Of a stretch of 11,931 nt of DNA, positions 1-6,195 are shown piece by piece. This stretch comes from Albidovulum sp. (GTDB lineage: Bacteria > Pseudomonadota > Alphaproteobacteria > Rhodobacterales > Rhodobacteraceae). Below the pieces are notes generated by a model. That model was not told where the DNA came from. It did not search any database and worked only from the letters and a program-made list of their open reading frames with translations. The stretch covers positions 1 through 11,931 of the forward strand of contig JAUQYA010000141.1 in the NCBI GenBank assembly GCA_030837785.1. Reading direction: 5' to 3'. Position numbers and translations under genes: made by a program. Each line of letters opens with the position of its first letter. Position 1 is the stretch's first letter.

Positions 1-1
1 C

Positions 2-1081
2 GACCATGCCGCGCGGCCGGGCGAGAAGATCCGCATCTCGGGCGGCGGGCGGTGCAACTTCACCAACCGCGAGGCCCCGCCCGAACGGTTCCTGTCGCAG
101 AATCCGCGCTTCGCGATCTCGGCGCTGAGCCGCTTCACCCCCGCCGATTTCATCGCCCGCGTCGACCGCGCGGGCATCGCATGGCACGAAAAGACGCTGG
201 GGCAGCTTTTCTGTGACGGCAGCGCCACCCAGATCGTCGCGATGCTGACCCGGGCGATGGCGGAGGCCGGCGTGGACCTGCGGCTTGGCCGGACGACCGG
301 CGCGGTTTCCCATGCCGGCCGCTTCGTGGTGGAGACCGATGCCGGCGCCATCGCGGCCGAAAGCCTCGTGCTGGCAACCGGGGGCAAGTCGATCCCGAAG
401 ATGGGGGCGACGGGGCTTGCCTACCGGATCGCGGCCGGGTTCGGGCTGGCGGTGACCGAGACGCGGCCGGGGCTCGTGCCGCTGACCTTCGCAGAGCAGG
501 AGCTGGCCGATCTGCGGCCGCTCGCGGGCATTTCGGTGGCGGCGCGGGTCGGCCTTGGCCGCACCCGCTTCGAGGAGGGGCTTCTGTTCACCCACCGGGG
601 GCTTTCCGGCCCGTCGATCCTGCAGATCAGTTCCTACTGGCGCGAGGGCGACAGCCTGACCGTCGATCTCGCCCGCGACGCGGACGTGGGGGCGGCGCTC
701 AGGGCGGCGCGGAGCGCGGGCGGCCGGGGCGAGGTGCTGGCCACGCTCTCCCGCCACCTGCCGGAGAAGGTGGCGCGGATGGTACTCGGCCGGGCGGGGA
801 TTTCGGGGCGGCTCGCCGACCAGCCGAACGCGGCGCTCGACCGGATCGATGCGGCGGTCCATCGCTGGCAGGTGACGCCGGTGGGGTCGGAGGGCTACCG
901 GACGGCGGAAGTGACGGTCGGCGGCGTCGACACTGGCGCGCTCGACGCCCGGACGATGGCGGCAAAGGCGGTGCGGGGGTTATACGTCATCGGCGAGGCG
1001 GTGGACGTGACCGGCTGGCTCGGCGGCTACAACTTCCAGTGGGCCTGGTCCTCGGGCTGGGCGGCGGGACAGGCGGTGTGA
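2..1081 (+). CDS. HI0933/BaiN-family FAD-binding flavoprotein (5' truncated)
   Basis: The reading frame is already open at the left edge, so the N-terminus with the GxGxxG FAD-binding loop is missing; 359 residues remain, ending in TGA. The segment GGGRCNFTN near residue 15 is the hallmark of the HI0933/YhiN/BaiN flavoprotein family. It is followed by the family's ATGGKSIPKMGATG motif (about residues 127-140) and by a C-terminal YNFQWAWSSGWAAG motif, which closes the FAD site in these proteins. Family members are cytoplasmic NAD(P)/FAD-dependent oxidoreductases, some labelled aminoacetone oxidase or BaiN-like; the physiological substrate is usually unknown. The gene is convergent with the hydroxyproline operon and shows no functional link to it. 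Family assignment is firm; substrate cannot be called. Confidence 0.9.
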   Translation, partial: DHAARPGEKIRISGGGRCNFTNREAPPERFLSQNPRFAISALSRFTPADFIARVDRAGIAWHEKTLGQLFCDGSATQIVAMLTRAMAEAGVDLRLGRTTGAVSHAGRFVVETDAGAIAAESLVLATGGKSIPKMGATGLAYRIAAGFGLAVTETRPGLVPLTFAEQELADLRPLAGISVAARVGLGRTRFEEGLLFTHRGLSGPSILQISSYWREGDSLTVDLARDADVGAALRAARSAGGRGEVLATLSRHLPEKVARMVLGRAGISGRLADQPNAALDRIDAAVHRWQVTPVGSEGYRTAEVTVGGVDTGALDARTMAAKAVRGLYVIGEAVDVTGWLGGYNFQWAWSSGWAAGQAV

Positions 1082-1144
1082 GACGCCGGTCTGCGCGGCA
1101 CCTTCCGCCCGCGGCGCGGTGAACGCCGGACCGGGGGCCGGCTG

Positions 1145-1179
1145 CCCGCCCGCCTTCACCCGCCCGCCTTCACCCGCCC
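1145..1179. repeat. 14-bp tandem repeat, 2.5 copies, over the epimerase stop codon
   Basis: The unit CCCGCCTTCACCCG repeats with a perfect 14-bp period over 35 bp. The copy nearer the epimerase contains its TGA stop (1170-1172, read on the minus strand); the next copy holds a second TGA in another frame. It lies in the 88-bp gap between the two convergent genes and looks like a local duplication. No convincing rho-independent terminator is visible in this gap. Confidence 0.7.
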
Positions 1180-2186
1180 CAGGTGTCCGACAGGGTGAAG
1201 CCCTGCGGGAACGGGTCGGCCGGGTCGAGGCCGATCTGGCTCAGGCCATAGATCCAGCACTGGCCGGAGACGCGGTTCCGCGTGGCGACATAGGGCCCGA
1301 CCTTGGTTTCCGCGACGAATTCGGTGGTGAATTCCCCGCCGATGATCGAGCGCGAGGTGATGATGTCGCCGGGCTTCGCCCGTCCCCGGGCGTGGCGCAC
1401 GGCCATGTTGGAATTCGACCCCGTGCCGCAGGGCGAACGGTCGGCGCGGCCGGGGCGCAGGGTGGTGCAGGTGCGCAGCGCCCCGTCGGGTTCGTCCGAC
1501 CGGAACATCACATAGGCAAGCCCGTCGAGCGCCGATGTCGTCGGGTGCGGCGCGGGTTCGACCGCCGCGATGCGATCCCGCAGTTCCACCCCGATCGTTG
1601 CCAGGGCGCGGGCGTTTTCGGGCGCGATGGCCAGGCCGATCTGGGCCACGTCGACCAGCGCATAGAAGACGCCGCCGAAGCACAGGTCATAGCGCACCGG
1701 GCCCCATTCGGGGGTGTCGATCACCGCGTCCTGCCTCGTCACGAACGCGGGCGGCATGTCCAAAGTCACCTTGACGACCTTGCCGCCCCGGCAGCTGGCG
1801 GTGGCGCGCACCAGCCCCGCGGCGGTGTCGAAGGTGACCACGCTTTCGGGCTCTGCCATCGGGATCATGCCGGTTTCCAGAAGCGCGGTCGCCGCGCACA
1901 TCGCGTTCGACCCCGACATCGCATGGGCCTGGTCGGGTTGCAGGATGATCAGCCCCGCATCCGCCCCGGGGTCGCAGGCCGGGACCAGCAGGCAGAACGA
2001 CCCCGCCGGGCCGGAGCGCGGCTCGGAACAGAGCCAGCGGCGAAGCCCGTCATCGACCGCGTTCAGGTGGTGCAGCTTTTCGGCCATCGTCCTGCCGGGG
2101 ATGTTCAGCACCCCCCCGGTCACGACACGGCCGATCTCGCCAGCGCAATGCACGTCGACGGTCTGGATGGTGCGGCTCCAGCGCAT
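1170..2186 (-). CDS. Proline racemase-family 4-hydroxyproline 2-epimerase (Ser/Cys type)
   Basis: A 338-residue member of the proline racemase superfamily, normal in length. The first catalytic motif, usually MCGH, reads MSGSN, putting Ser91 where the first acid/base Cys normally is. The second motif, DRSPCGTG, is intact with Cys253. Thr at the second site, typical of trans-3-hydroxy-L-proline dehydratases, is therefore excluded. The FGGVFYALVD core segment (about 170-179) is conserved. Given the FAD dehydrogenase and DapA-like gene upstream, the likely job is epimerising trans-4-hydroxy-L-proline to cis-4-hydroxy-D-proline in the cytoplasm (equivalent to lhpA/hypRE). Ser/Cys members may also act on 3-hydroxyproline. 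GAAGGA about 8 nt upstream supports the ATG. It is the last operon gene, 148 bp after the SDR. Family is certain; exact substrate is inferred. Confidence 0.85.
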   Translation of the reverse strand: MRWSRTIQTVDVHCAGEIGRVVTGGVLNIPGRTMAEKLHHLNAVDDGLRRWLCSEPRSGPAGSFCLLVPACDPGADAGLIILQPDQAHAMSGSNAMCAATALLETGMIPMAEPESVVTFDTAAGLVRATASCRGGKVVKVTLDMPPAFVTRQDAVIDTPEWGPVRYDLCFGGVFYALVDVAQIGLAIAPENARALATIGVELRDRIAAVEPAPHPTTSALDGLAYVMFRSDEPDGALRTCTTLRPGRADRSPCGTGSNSNMAVRHARGRAKPGDIITSRSIIGGEFTTEFVAETKVGPYVATRNRVSGQCWIYGLSQIGLDPADPFPQGFTLSDTWGG

Positions 2187-2250
2187 CGGTCAGTCCTTCA
2201 CAGGGCAGGCCCCGGACAGATGGCCCGGATGACCTGCCGGATTTCAAGAT

Positions 2251-2280
2251 CGCGGGCGGCGCCGCCGTGGCCCGCCCGCG
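2251..2280. other. Intra-operon GC hairpin between SDR and epimerase genes
   Basis: CGCGGGCGG (2251-2259) pairs perfectly with CCGCCCGCG (2272-2280) around a 12-nt loop, a 9-bp all-GC stem. It lies inside the only long gap of the operon. No run of T follows in either direction, so it does not look like a standard intrinsic terminator. An attenuator, an mRNA-stabilising stem or chance in GC-rich DNA are all possible. Confidence 0.5.
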
Positions 2281-2310
2281 CGCCACCGGGGCGCCACCGG
2301 GGCGCCACCG
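2280..2310. repeat. 11-bp tandem repeat, nearly 3 copies
   Basis: GCGCCACCGGG is present twice in full (2280-2290, 2291-2301), followed by a third copy cut short after nine bases (2302-2310). The array is noncoding, between the SDR stop and the epimerase start, and abuts the 9-bp hairpin. Such an array can change copy number by slippage. Confidence 0.8.
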
Positions 2311-2334
2311 ATCCCTCGCCCCGGCATCGCTTCC

Positions 2335-3033
2335 CTACACGTGCCGGGTCAGGCCGCCGTCGACGCGGAGCGTCTGGCCGGTGACATAGCTCGACTCGTC
2401 GGTCAGAAGGAAAGCTGCGGCCTTTGCCTGTTCCTCGACCCGCCCGACCCGTTTCAGCGCGGCAAGCTCGCCATACTTTGCCACGTCGAGGCTGTCGGTG
2501 AAGCCGGGCGCGAGGCAGTTCATGCGGATGTTCTGCGGTCCGTAGCGGTCTGCATAGAGCTTCGTGAACGTCGACACGCCGGCGCGATAGACGCAGGAGG
2601 CCGGGAACCACGGCGACGGCTCGAAGGCCGCGTAGGTGGTGACGTTGACGATGGCGCCGCCGCCTTGCCGTTCCATCACCGGCGTGACCAGCCGGGCCAT
2701 CCGCACCACCGACTTGATGATCATGTCATGGGCAAGATCCCAGTTCTCGTCGGTGATGGCGAGAAGATCGCCCTTCGGCGGATGGCCGGTATGGTTCAGC
2801 ACCGCATCGATGCGGCCGTAGGATGCCATCGCCAGATCGACCACGGCGCCGAGGTCGTCAGCACTTTGGGCGACGCCGCGCACGGCCACCCCGCCCAGTT
2901 CGGCCGCGAGCCGCTCGCAGCTTTCCGAGGGCGACATCAGCGCGAGCGCATGGCCGCGCGCGTGCATCTCGCGCGCCACGGCCTCGCCGATGCCACGCCC
3001 CCCGCCGGTGATCAGACAGACCTTCTTGGCCAT
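2335..3033 (-). CDS. Atypical short-chain dehydrogenase/reductase (SDR), catalytic tetrad replaced
   Basis: A 232-residue classical-length SDR. The Rossmann loop TGGGRGIG (residues 9-16) binding NAD(P) is intact, NNAG is changed to NHTG (80-83), and the fold-typical NIRMNCLAPG and YVTGQTLRVDGG segments are present. Aligned by the usual S-x12-Y-x3-K spacing, the catalytic positions read Thr133, Ser146 and Arg150 (segment SCVYR), and the structural Asn of the tetrad reads Ile105. It therefore cannot use the standard Tyr/Lys mechanism. It is the third gene of the putative hydroxyproline operon, 12 nt after the FAD dehydrogenase stop, with a strong AAGGAG 7 nt before its ATG, so it should be well translated. 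Its role is unknown: possibly a side-step on a pyrroline or semialdehyde intermediate, or a binding protein. Fold is certain; function is not. Confidence 0.9.
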   Translation of the reverse strand: MAKKVCLITGGGRGIGEAVAREMHARGHALALMSPSESCERLAAELGGVAVRGVAQSADDLGAVVDLAMASYGRIDAVLNHTGHPPKGDLLAITDENWDLAHDMIIKSVVRMARLVTPVMERQGGGAIVNVTTYAAFEPSPWFPASCVYRAGVSTFTKLYADRYGPQNIRMNCLAPGFTDSLDVAKYGELAALKRVGRVEEQAKAAAFLLTDESSYVTGQTLRVDGGLTRHV

Positions 3034-3045
3034 CGGCTTTCTCCT

Positions 3046-4278
3046 TCAGAAACGGTTGACACGATAGGGATGCAGGTCGAGGGGCGGCCTCGCCCCGGTG
3101 ATCAGGTCGCCCATCAGCCGCGCGGTGGTGGCGGCATGGGTCAGGCCAAGATGGCCGTGGCCGGTGGCATAGAACAGCCCCTTCGTGCGCGCACTGGCCG
3201 ACAGGATCGGCACCGTGTCGGGCAGCGCCGGGCGATGGCCCATCCATTCGGTGAAGTCCTCGCAGCGCAGGGCGGGCAGGGCCACCTGCGCCCGTTTCAC
3301 CGTGATCCTCGACCGGCGGTAGTCGGGCGGCGCGTCGAGCCCCGCCATCTCCACCGTGCCGCCGACCCGGATGCCGCCGGCCGTCGGCGTCACCATGAAG
3401 GCGCGGGCCGGCCAGATCAGCGAATGCCTCAGCGCGATGCCGGGCGCCATGATCTGCGTGTGATAGCCGCGCTCGGTTTCCAGGGGAATCGGCTCGTCCA
3501 GCATCCTCGCCAGCCCGGCGGAGTGGGCGCCGGCACAGACCACGACCTCGTCGGCGGCCAGAAGGCGGCCATCCTTCAGCGCGACCTCGCGGATGCCCTC
3601 GCCCCGGACGAAGCCCGCCACCTCGCCGCGCTCGATGCGCCCACCCATCGCGGCGAAGCGGTCGGCCAGCGCCAGTACCAGCCGGTAGGGATCCTTCATC
3701 GACCGGTTCTGCGGCAGGAGCACCGCCATGCCGATCCCGTCGCCGATCTCCGGCTCCAGCGCCCGGAGCGCCTGCCGGCCGATCACCTCGTGGGCAAGGC
3801 CGAAGCGTTCGAGCATCCCGATATGCTCGCGGTCGGCCCTGAACTCCGCCTCGTCGGCATAAAGCGACAGGCAGCCTTGCTCGCTGATCTGGTCCTCGAG
3901 TCCGGTCTCGCGCAGAAGCGCCAGCGTGTCGTCGAGCGCGCGCGCGGAAAGTGCCGCCCCCTGGGCTTCCAGCTCCCGCAGCCGCGACGGGCGCGAGGCA
4001 GCGATGAAGCGCAGGAACCACGGCAGGAGGCGCGGCATGTAGGCGGGCCGCACCCGCACCGGCCCTTCCGGGTCGAGCATCCAGCCAGGGATCTGGCGCC
4101 AGACCGAGGGGCGGGAGGCCGGCATGAACTCGGTCACCGCGATCGACGCCATGTTGCCGAAGGAGGCCCCCATGCCGGGGGTCTCGCGGTCGACCAGCAC
4201 CACCTGACGGCCCCGCTGTTGCAGGTCATGGGCAATCGCCGTGCCGATGATCCCTGCGCCGACAACCACCGTGACCAT
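3046..4278 (-). CDS. FAD-dependent D-amino acid (D-hydroxyproline) dehydrogenase, DadA-like
   Basis: A 410-residue DadA/DAO-superfamily flavoprotein. The N-terminus carries the dinucleotide-binding loop VVGAGIIG (about 5-12) and an acidic residue ending beta-2 (VLVD, Asp30), followed by the family segment GASFGN. The C-terminal FAD motif GHGHLG (373-378) is intact. Relatives remove hydride from the alpha carbon of D-amino or imino acids and pass electrons to the respiratory chain. Next to a hydroxyproline epimerase and a DapA-like deaminase, the likely substrate is cis-4-hydroxy-D-proline, giving pyrroline-4-hydroxy-2-carboxylate; this resembles the single-subunit rhizobial enzyme (hypO type) rather than the multi-subunit pseudomonad one. 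The start lies 3 nt after the previous stop, and that TAG sits inside the AAGTAGG ribosome-binding stretch, suggesting translational coupling. D-proline or another D-amino acid remains possible. Confidence 0.87.
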   Translation of the reverse strand: MVTVVVGAGIIGTAIAHDLQQRGRQVVLVDRETPGMGASFGNMASIAVTEFMPASRPSVWRQIPGWMLDPEGPVRVRPAYMPRLLPWFLRFIAASRPSRLRELEAQGAALSARALDDTLALLRETGLEDQISEQGCLSLYADEAEFRADREHIGMLERFGLAHEVIGRQALRALEPEIGDGIGMAVLLPQNRSMKDPYRLVLALADRFAAMGGRIERGEVAGFVRGEGIREVALKDGRLLAADEVVVCAGAHSAGLARMLDEPIPLETERGYHTQIMAPGIALRHSLIWPARAFMVTPTAGGIRVGGTVEMAGLDAPPDYRRSRITVKRAQVALPALRCEDFTEWMGHRPALPDTVPILSASARTKGLFYATGHGHLGLTHAATTARLMGDLITGARPPLDLHPYRVNRF

Positions 4279-4281
4279 GAC

Positions 4282-5166
4282 CTACTTCCAGTTGATGATG
4301 GGCTGCATCGCCGCGGCGAACTCGGTCTTTTCCTCGACCGTCAGCGGGCCGAACGGCATCCGGCATTGCCCCACCGGGTTGCCCTGCAACTCGCAGCCGT
4401 ATTTCAGCTTCTGCACGAACTTGCCGGACTCCAGAACGTTCATCGCGGGCCAGATCGCTGTCATGATTTCCTTGGCGCGGGCGTGGTTGCCGGCGCGGAA
4501 GGCCGCGTCCATCTCGCAGACCGGCCTGGCCATGCAGTTGGCCGGCCCGCAGATCCAGCTATCCGCGCCCCAGTGCATGAAGTCCCAGGCGATGTCGTCG
4601 GAGCCGGAGACAAGCTGGATACGGCCCGCGTAACGGGTCGATATCCCGATCGCGCGCTGCATCACGCCCGAGGATTCCTTGATTCCGATGACACACCGAT
4701 TGTCGGCCAGCGCATCCAGCGCCTCGTATCCGATCTCCACCCCGTCCTTGCCGGGGTAGGAATAGAGCACCACGTTCATGTCGGTCGCCTCGATCACCGC
4801 GTTGAAATGGGCGACGATCTCGGCCTGCGTCGGTTTGGTGTAGAACGGCACGGCGAGGAGGACGGCGTCATAGCCCAGCTCCTTCGCCCGCTTCGTGTTG
4901 GCGATCACCCCGGCGGTCGAGGGCGCGTTGGTGCCGGCAATCAGCGCCTCCCCCGGGCGCGCGAAGTCCTTGACGAAGCGCAGCACCTGATCGCGTTCGT
5001 CATCCGACATCAGGTTGTATTCGCCTGACGACCCGCAGGGCACCCAGCCCGCCACGCCGGCCGCGCGCAGGGTGGCCAGATGTCTTTCGAAGGCCGCGAA
5101 GTCGATCCTGCCCCCGGCGTCGAAGGGGGTGACGAGCGCGGGCAGCACGCCGGAAAGTTTCAGCAT
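4282..5166 (-). CDS. DapA/NAL-family pyrroline-4-hydroxy-2-carboxylate deaminase
   Basis: A 294-residue class I aldolase TIM barrel of the dihydrodipicolinate synthase/N-acetylneuraminate lyase family. The Schiff-base lysine is Lys163 in GIKESSG, the catalytic tyrosine is Tyr135 in LYSYPG, and the phosphate/carboxylate loop reads GSSGE (45-49). DapA proper has GTTGE and YNxPxRTG, so the YSYPGKDG variant and the context argue against lysine biosynthesis. In hydroxyproline pathways a homologue (lhpC/hypD) deaminates and dehydrates pyrroline-4-hydroxy-2-carboxylate to 2-oxoglutarate semialdehyde, and that is the inferred role. The start is ATG at 5166 because the protein then opens directly with the family N-terminus and AAAGGA lies 6 nt upstream; the frame is open to 5220 but that stretch is low-complexity. 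It is the first operon gene, divergent from the GntR regulator. Confidence 0.87.
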   Translation of the reverse strand: MLKLSGVLPALVTPFDAGGRIDFAAFERHLATLRAAGVAGWVPCGSSGEYNLMSDDERDQVLRFVKDFARPGEALIAGTNAPSTAGVIANTKRAKELGYDAVLLAVPFYTKPTQAEIVAHFNAVIEATDMNVVLYSYPGKDGVEIGYEALDALADNRCVIGIKESSGVMQRAIGISTRYAGRIQLVSGSDDIAWDFMHWGADSWICGPANCMARPVCEMDAAFRAGNHARAKEIMTAIWPAMNVLESGKFVQKLKYGCELQGNPVGQCRMPFGPLTVEEKTEFAAAMQPIINWK

Positions 5167-5172
5167 GGTCGG

Positions 5173-5178
5173 TCCTTT
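5173..5178 (-). promoter_or_regulatory. Ribosome-binding site fixing the deaminase start
   Basis: AAAGGA on the minus strand lies 6 nt before the ATG at 5166. It decides between this start and the upstream in-frame ATG at 5220, whose extra 18 residues match nothing in the family. Confidence 0.65.
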
Positions 5179-5342
5179 CAAGGCGCCGTCTGGCGGCGAG
5201 TTTCCCGGGCATGCGCCCATTGGTCAAGGCGGCGTCACGGGGGGCGATCGCTTCTGCCTGCCGTCGGCACCGGTCCGGCGCCCCGGGCGCCGGGCGGCGG
5301 GCGGCGGGCGCGAATCGCCTCTTCCCAGCCGAACTGCATTGG

Positions 5343-5371
5343 AACATGCCGACATGATGACGACACGTCAA
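5343..5371 (-). promoter_or_regulatory. Candidate sigma-70 promoter of the hydroxyproline operon
   Basis: On the minus strand TTGACG (5371-5366, five of six consensus bases) is followed after 17 nt by CATGTT (5348-5343, three of six). The -35 box lies within the inverted repeat at 5358-5370, as expected for repression by the divergent regulator. This would give a 5' leader of roughly 170 nt. The -10 box is weak, so the call is tentative. Confidence 0.4.
5358..5370. promoter_or_regulatory. Candidate operator 1 (TGACG-ACA-CGTCA inverted repeat)
   Basis: TGACGACACGTCA is a perfect 5-bp inverted repeat around ACA. It shares CGACACGT with the second palindrome 29 bp further on. It sits in the divergent gap and overlaps the candidate -35 box of the catabolic operon. 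A binding site for the GntR/FCD protein encoded next door is inferred. Confidence 0.45.
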
Positions 5372-5384
5372 TCTTGAAATATTC

Positions 5385-5396
5385 CGTGTCGACACG
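5385..5396. promoter_or_regulatory. Candidate operator 2 (CGTGTCGACACG palindrome)
   Basis: CGTGTCGACACG is a perfect 12-bp palindrome in the regulator-operon gap. Its GT...AC half-site layout is compatible with FadR/FCD-subfamily operators. It overlaps TCGACA (5389-5394), a possible -35 box for the regulator gene with TAGTGT (5412-5417) 17 nt downstream, which would allow autoregulation. Confidence 0.5.
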
Positions 5397-5442
5397 TTGG
5401 CTGCCCGGCGGTAGTGTGGGGGCGTGACAGGCGGAGGGTCAG

Positions 5443-6162
5443 ATGCCCGACGATGCAGAGCCGAGGCGGACCAAGGGAACCGGCGTCAGGTTCGCCTACG
5501 AAACACTGCGCGACGAAATCCTGTCGCTGGCGCTGGAACCGGGCGCGCTTCTCGATGAAACCTCGCTGGCCGAGCGGTTCGGAATGTCGCGCTCGCCGGT
5601 GCGCGAGGCGCTGATCCGGCTCGCCGGCGACGATCTGGTGGTGACGCTCGCCAATCGCTCGACCATCGTCGCGCCGATCGACATCCGCAGCTTTCCCAGA
5701 TATGTCGAGGCGCTCGACATCGCCCAGCGCATGAACACGAGGCTTGCGGCAGAGCTGCGCAGCGAGACCGACCTCAAGGCCATCGCCCGGCGCCAGAAGG
5801 ACTTCGAAGCGGCGGTAAAGACCGGCCGGCACCTGCAGATGTCAGGCGCGAACAAGGACTTCCACATGACCATCGCGCGGGCGGGCGGGAACCCTTATCT
5901 GACGGCCTTCTATGAACGCCTGCTCGATCAGGGCCGCCGGATGCTGCACCTGCACTTCGACTATCTGGAGCGCGGCCGCGGCGGCTATCTGCTGACCGGC
6001 GAACATGCCGAGATGCTGGACGCGATCCGCCGCCGCGACGTCGAGCGGGCCGACGCGCTGGCGCATGCCCATACCCGGCAGTTCCGCGACAGCTTCGTCG
6101 ACTTCATGACGGAGACCTACCTCGCGGATGTGCCGCTCGGTGCGTCGGACCGGCCTGGCTAA
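5443..6162 (+). CDS. GntR-family (FadR/FCD subfamily) transcriptional regulator
   Basis: A 239-residue DNA-binding regulator. The N-terminal winged helix-turn-helix (about 18-80) has the GntR recognition pattern, with LAERFGMSRSPVREALIRL at 42-60. The C-terminal all-helical FCD ligand domain (about 88-220) includes DFHMTIARAGGNPYL and histidines 141, 188 and 210 near the positions that often bind metal or an organic acid. Family length is normal. The start is supported by GGAGGG 4 nt upstream. The gene is divergent from the hydroxyproline operon with two palindromes between them, so it most likely represses that operon, with an imino acid or pathway intermediate as inducer. Class is certain; target and ligand are inferred. 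Confidence 0.93.
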   Translation: MPDDAEPRRTKGTGVRFAYETLRDEILSLALEPGALLDETSLAERFGMSRSPVREALIRLAGDDLVVTLANRSTIVAPIDIRSFPRYVEALDIAQRMNTRLAAELRSETDLKAIARRQKDFEAAVKTGRHLQMSGANKDFHMTIARAGGNPYLTAFYERLLDQGRRMLHLHFDYLERGRGGYLLTGEHAEMLDAIRRRDVERADALAHAHTRQFRDSFVDFMTETYLADVPLGASDRPG

Positions 6163-6195
6163 GGCCGGGCCCACCTGAACGGGAAGGCCCGCCGG

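Noticed and set aside
1125..1142. Possible terminator hairpin (GCCGG ... CCGGC) between the convergent genes
   Set aside because: Only a 5-bp stem with an 8-nt loop and no T-run on either strand; this is common by chance at such GC content.
1119..2384. A 421-codon open frame on the plus strand opposite the epimerase
   Set aside because: It is antisense to a gene with intact catalytic motifs and has typical GC-shadow composition.
2341..5028. An 895-codon open frame on the plus strand across three minus-strand genes
   Set aside because: It is antisense to the SDR, FAD dehydrogenase and deaminase genes, is rich in Arg, His, Gly and Pro, and has no recognisable motif. Long antisense frames are expected in very GC-rich coding DNA.
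4282..5166. Annotating the DapA-like gene as lysine-biosynthetic dihydrodipicolinate synthase
   Set aside because: Its motifs (GSSGE, YSYPGKDG) differ from biosynthetic DapA, and it is the first gene of a catabolic operon with an epimerase and FAD dehydrogenase.
6166..6191. Possible bidirectional terminator (CGGGCC ... GGCCCG) between the GntR gene and the cytochrome gene
   Set aside because: A 6-bp stem with a 14-nt loop and no T-run. Position between convergent genes is right but the signal is too weak.
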